From positions 76,914 to 140,913 of the forward strand of contig CAXOVX010000015.1 in assembly GCA_964213345.1 (NCBI GenBank): a stretch of DNA of 64,000 bases, given 5' to 3'. Positions 62,872 through 64,000 of this stretch are shown here, piece after piece. The notes beneath the pieces were generated by a model. That model saw only the letters and a list, made by a program, of their open reading frames with translations. It ran no database searches and was not told where the DNA came from. This stretch comes from CAXOVX01 sp964213345 (GTDB lineage: Bacteria; Pseudomonadota; Alphaproteobacteria; Rickettsiales; Midichloriaceae). Numbering within the stretch: the stretch's first letter is position 1; each line of letters opens with the position of its first letter. The position numbers were made by a program, and so were the translations under genes.

Positions 62872-63388
62872 TGCTGGAGGGGCAGCTGCAGCACCAGGTA
62901 ACGAAGCGCGTAAATTTGCTGTAGCATATCTTACATACAGCCTAGAACAAGGAGGGATGTCACGCCAAAAGGCTATAGAAACGGCAACACAGCATGTTTT
63001 ACATGCAACAAACGATCCTGGCTTTATCAAGCTACAACAGTACATATACAACAACGCACATAACAACGCAGAACCACATCTAGAGCAAGCAGCACTTCAG
63101 GCAATCCCAGCAATAGCCGCTTGTTTAGAAAACCCAGCCTGCACTGCAACAGCATTACTACTGGCTAAAATTGCCGGCAATGCATTGGTGGATGCTGGTG
63201 TTGTAACTAAAGAGCTCGTAAAACACTGGTTTAGTTATGATAAGGATGATAAACCTACTGACACACACAACACAGATAGCACAGACAATAAAGAACAACA
63301 AAAACATAACAATCAGGGCGATAATAATGGGCCACATGATCCTAACGATCCACAGAAAGAGGTAATCAAATGGACTACCGAAAAATAA
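62838..63388 (+). pseudogene. Pre-toxin block B (unit 3)
   Basis: IEQAIDNAGGAAAAPGNEAR, LTYSLEQGGMSRQKAIETAT, YNNAHNNAEPHLEQAALQAI, then ENPACTATALLLAKIAGNAL and the tail DPNDPQKEVIKWTTEK. About 93-95 percent alike unit 2 by eye. Out of frame with its block A, so not expressed as a fusion. Confidence 0.65.
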
Positions 63389-63775
63389 TAAGAGAACACA
63401 CAAAACTCAACCTTGAACGATATGAAGGCGGTGAAGGTAGTGGACATACGATTGAGCGACATGTGGGGAAGGGTGTTGAATATTTGAAGGGGAGAGTGGA
63501 ACAAGAGCCGTCGCTCAGAAAAGGAGGGGCTTCCGCGACTTGAGGACAGCAAATGAACTGACAGAAGAGGGTAGTCAAAACGCTAAGGATATCTCTGATT
63601 GGGCTAATGATGCAAAAATTGGCAAAATGAGGGCGTTACCTGGAAGTTTAATACAGAAACTGGTTATGGTACAACTAGGGATAGTAATGCCATTAAACAC
63701 ATGACTAAAGTGAGAGTTGTATTTAAAAAATTAAAGGACGGTATAACAATAATAACCTCTTATCCAGTAGAGTAA
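63370..63775 (+). pseudogene. RNase A-like toxin domain, frameshifted hybrid (unit 3)
   Basis: The first about 50 codons equal those of units 1 and 2. Small deletions near 63525 and 63570 break the frame. After GATTGGGCTAATGATGC the text switches to the 3' half of the unit 1 type (WKFNTETGYGTTRDSNAIKH, IITSYPVE). A dead recombinant. Confidence 0.75.
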
Positions 63776-63778
63776 ATT

Positions 63779-64000
63779 ATGAGTGATTCTTGCGAACTAG
63801 AAAAATAAGTAATCGCTATGATTGGTTTGATTGTTTATTAATGTATTTTTTTGAAGATACGTATCTTGAACCAGAAGAAAGGGATGATAGGAAGACAATA
63901 CAAAAATTTACTGAGATATTCCGATAGCGCCTACATCCAAACGACCATCTTTCAAGGTAAAGAGATACCTGAATTGGAGCCTTTTCCTCATGAGTGGGTC
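63779..64000 (+). pseudogene. Immunity-like gene, broken (unit 3, cut by window edge)
   Basis: Identical by eye to 58612-58833, including the premature stop after nine codons. The match continues to the last base of the window, so the array goes on. Confidence 0.65.

Larger units (their letters stand above)
58069..64000 (+). repeat. Tandem mosaic array of CDI-like toxin/immunity cassettes
   Basis: Five block types recur: (A) pre-toxin N block (59287-, 60536-, 62404-); (B) pre-toxin C block (58069-58204 tail only, 60781-61348, 62838-63388); (C) toxin (58195, 61330, 63370); (D) immunity-like gene (58612, 61754, 63779); (E) a non-coding spacer (58961-59263, 62096-62398). Order per unit is A-B-C-D-E. 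Many stretches are identical or nearly so between units. The array runs off the right edge. Confidence 0.85.

Overview
The window is AT-rich, densely coded DNA from an obligate host-associated alphaproteobacterium, most likely of the order Rickettsiales. The main evidence is a VirB8/VirB9/VirB2 set of the scattered rvh-type type IV secretion system, a DUF3576 lipoprotein, a P44/Msp2-like surface barrel, a zinc-poor alphaproteobacterial DksA, IS982 elements of the kind found in Rickettsia, and a small-genome gene set. I cannot assign a genus. Complete proC-proB-proA and argG-argH genes, and FliO-like and FliK-like proteins, suggest a lineage less reduced than Rickettsia (for example Midichloriaceae-like), but that is inference.

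Layout. 1-1.8 kb: decayed insertion sequences. 1.8-5.6 kb: lineage-specific surface or unknown proteins, including one with 21 tandem octapeptides. 5.9-8.9 kb: a prepilin-peptidase-like protein, radA and cvpA. 9-15.8 kb: an ABC-F ATPase, tRNA-Ala and tRNA-Ser, an amino-acid-binding lipoprotein, a putative zinc metallopeptidase, glpX and mlaD. 16-17.3 kb: short repeats and an IS982 copy. 17.6-25.4 kb (minus strand): glmS, lgt, dnaN, tRNA-Thr, argH, argG, hslU. 25.5-28.5 kb: tRNA-Phe between inverted repeats, a large FliK-like protein, a DUF3576 lipoprotein. 29-35.8 kb (plus): clpP, clpX, recO, proC-proB-proA. 36.8-49.8 kb: dksA, lptB, dut, a TlpA-like thioredoxin, an ArgH-like pseudoenzyme, an SspA/GST-like protein, xerC, an AGCS symporter, a FliO-like protein, glmM, a quinone oxidoreductase, greA and parB. 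50-52.3 kb: virB2 facing virB9 and virB8. 52.4-58 kb (plus): gltX, a PhzF-family protein, a dCMP deaminase, phaR and a CorC/TlyC-like protein.

The last 6 kb (58.07-64.0 kb) is the most unusual part. It is a tandem, mosaic array of contact-dependent-inhibition-like cassettes. Each holds a fragment of a pre-toxin region, an RNase A-like toxin domain (GHTIERHVGK near the start, TxYPV at the end) and a downstream immunity-like gene. Three toxin copies share a nearly identical 5' half but carry exchanged 3' halves. Only one immunity copy is intact. A separate 421-residue ORF carries the same pre-toxin module with a different C-terminus. The layout matches the orphan CdiA-CT/CdiI arrays of CDI-positive bacteria, here in what looks like an intracellular Rickettsiales genome.

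A short non-coding repeat of about 125 bp with TACCAAGTCCC ends (MITE-like) occurs about a dozen times, often touching stop codons or flanking tRNA genes. One copy is split by an IS5/IS427-type insertion. ArgH ends inside the tRNA-Thr gene and lacks the usual C-terminal tail, while an active-site-less ArgH paralogue elsewhere in the window keeps that tail.
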